Assembly: GCF_903995435.1 (NCBI RefSeq)
Contig: NC_067161.1
Location: 16,139,606 to 16,203,605, forward strand
DNA from: Acomys russatus
Taxonomy: Eukaryota; Chordata; Mammalia; Rodentia; Muridae
Length of the DNA stretch: 64,000 nucleotides
Reading direction: 5' to 3'
Below, in pieces: positions 62,695-64,000 of this stretch (position 1 is the first letter of the stretch; the number at the start of each line of letters is the position of its first letter). The notes beneath the pieces were generated by a model. It saw nothing but the letters and a program-made list of their open reading frames with translations, was not told the origin of the DNA and ran no database searches. The translations under genes and the position numbers were made by a program.

Positions 62695-62840
62695 CGGGGT
62701 TTAGGCAGCCTGGCTTCTAGGCCTGGTTGTGGTGTTTTATCTGGGAGGCATCATGTGATCTCTGGCCCCCATTTATCAATATGGTGAATAAGACAATTGA
62801 ACTTCATGATATCCCACATACCTCTGAAGTCTAACTTTCT
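62695..62840 (+). repeat. MIR SINE, diverged
   Basis: 'gtttaggcagcctggcttct' and 'tttatcaatatggtgaataa'. Confidence 0.6.
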
Positions 62841-62879
62841 AGAGCCGTAGATTGTGTGTGCGATCACAGGTCCAATTAA

Positions 62880-63065
62880 TTAGCACCTATTTGTGTGCTT
62901 TATGTCACATTTCCCAAACACCTTCATATTTTAATCACGTTTTTTAAGCCTGCCACAAACCTGTGAAATAGGGTGGGTAAATGCTGTTGTCCTATTTGAC
63001 ATAGTAGGCAACTTAAGCAAATAGAGATTAAGTTAATGGTGGGGACCAGGTCTCCCGGCTCTCAT
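62880..63065 (-). repeat. MIR/MIR3 SINE, diverged
   Basis: 'tagcacctatttgtgtgctt', 'ttttaatcacg', 'caaacctgtgaaatagggtg' and 'gaccaggtctcccggctctc' in reversed MIR order. Confidence 0.7.
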
Positions 63066-63861
63066 TTCTGGGCTCCTACACTAAATTAACCTTGGATTAG
63101 TCTTTTGGGATCAGTGTGGAAGGGTGTGCAGCTGAATTCTTTGTGGAAAAAAAATAACTTGATAAATTATATTAAATTACTACAGTAGATAAAAAACAAA
63201 CTTCTATTTCCCTTGTGGAGAATTTGCCTTTGAATCCCACTGTGAAATGGATTAGAACGTTTTGTTAGAATGTAAGCAATGTACAAATCCAGAAAAGGTA
63301 CACAGCTCATATCTTTCTAAATGGGTAATTTCTCCTGGGACTTCTTTACATTCTGAAAATTCACTTTATTATTGCATTCTAAGGATTGTGGCTTTAAATG
63401 CCATGGCATCTAACTTTTATTGGTGGCACCTGTGGTTATCAGTTTCCACTGTCATCCTTTTCGTTTCCTTTGTTCTGCTGCATAGACACGGTTTGATTTA
63501 TGAACGAGAGCTTTTTGATTCTTCGAGATATATTTTGGTGAATTGGTTCAATAACTTGTTATTGAAAAGCAAAATCCATCAGGGATGCATCTGCCTGCTT
63601 CTCTAAGAAGTCTCTCTTAGAAACTGTTTATTCATCACCAACGCCTCAGCCCTGGAGTTTATGAGGACATAGTCATATTTTTTGTTTGTTGGGGATGTCT
63701 GTGAAAGTGTTCAACTTAAAACACCAGCTTTAAGGCATCTTGTAATATTCGGGAAAATTAAATGAATGTCTTCATTCACAAGGGACATGCACAAGACAGT
63801 CCTGATTGCGAGGCCTTTGCCTTTGGTGCAGCCCAGAGAACCGAGGTCAGATTGCTAGAAG

Positions 63862-63978
63862 CCAAAAGCACTCAGGATGCAGAGGATCTCTAAGTTTGAA
63901 GCCATCCTGGTGTATAGAGCAAGTTGCAGGACAGCTAGAGCTATACCGAGAAACCCTGTCTCCGAAAAAACCAAAGAG
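63862..63978 (+). repeat. B1 SINE, diverged
   Basis: 'aaagcactcaggatgcagag' to 'aaaccctgtctccgaaaaaa'. Confidence 0.9.
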
Positions 63979-64000
63979 AGCGAGAGCGAGAGCGAGAGCA
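63975..64000. repeat. (GAGAGC)n at window edge
   Basis: About four units of a GAGAGC hexamer growing from the tail of the B1; cut by the end of the window. Confidence 0.9.

Larger units (their letters stand above)
60500..63860. other. Intergenic block free of young SINEs
   Basis: Apart from the polypurine tract and four MIRs, this block is unique sequence with no B1, B2, ID or L1 that I could see. No exon was recognised, including none for Gabrp, the expected upstream neighbour. The 114-codon open frame at 63262-63606 has no known homologue or splice context. Confidence 0.55.

Noticed and set aside
63262..63606. 114-codon open frame as a possible terminal exon of Gabrp or another membrane protein
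   Set aside because: It contains a hydrophobic stretch but no pentameric-receptor motif, and Gabrp should be on the minus strand.
35000..64000. Gabrp exons, predicted from human gene order
   Set aside because: No exon with Cys-loop receptor or transmembrane motifs was recognised on either strand; the gene probably lies beyond the right end.
1..64000. tRNA, rRNA, U6, 7SK or Y RNA genes
   Set aside because: None of their conserved words was found; tRNA-like and 7SL-like matches are all SINEs (ID/B2 and B1).

Overview
This window is nuclear DNA from a rodent. Roughly fifty B1 SINEs, several B2/B3/B4/ID SINEs and Lx-type L1 fragments show this directly. The B1 body reads 'gagtccaggacagccaagg' rather than the usual mouse 'gttccaggacagccaggg', which suggests a cricetid such as a hamster; that last step is inference.

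Only one protein-coding gene can be supported: the 5' part of Ranbp17 (RAN-binding protein 17, an importin-beta-family exportin-7 paralogue) on the minus strand. Its first seven coding exons lie at 34671-34688, 24722-24868, 20722-20812, 14484-14650, 12339-12404, 4569-4673 and 2370-2535. Together they give 760 coding bases: 253 codons plus the first base of codon 254. There is no internal stop, every junction has GT/AG, and the phases agree. The gene runs off the left edge of the window. Its first exon lies in a TATA-less CpG island (about 34150-34870) that also carries plausible signals for divergent plus-strand transcription.

The introns (1-34670) are a patchwork of SINEs, L1 pieces, LTR fragments and simple repeats. 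Notable items are an L1 copy with an inverted 5' part (6425-7790), a GGA/GAA polypurine tract (9040-9182), an L1 ORF2 fossil split by a young B1 with perfect target duplications (18690-19225), an L1 3' end only 90 bp from exon 2, a GAAA microsatellite grown from a B1 tail (25216-25465), a mariner transposase fossil with one recognisable end (29479-30227), and a B1 nested in an old LTR with a 12-bp duplication (31595-31751).

The region upstream of the gene (34900-64000) contains no gene that I can support. Human gene order (GABRP upstream of RANBP17) predicts Gabrp further to the right, but none of its exons was recognised. This part holds a long ancient L1 3' region (35480-38000), a 54-bp x 3.9 minisatellite (38455-38666), several LTRs (two with TATA and poly(A)-type signals reading toward Ranbp17), microsatellites, a G-rich polypurine tract (60858-60995), and a 3.4-kb block free of young SINEs but rich in MIR (60500-63860). 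No tRNA, rRNA, snRNA gene, CRISPR array or prokaryotic-type system was seen.
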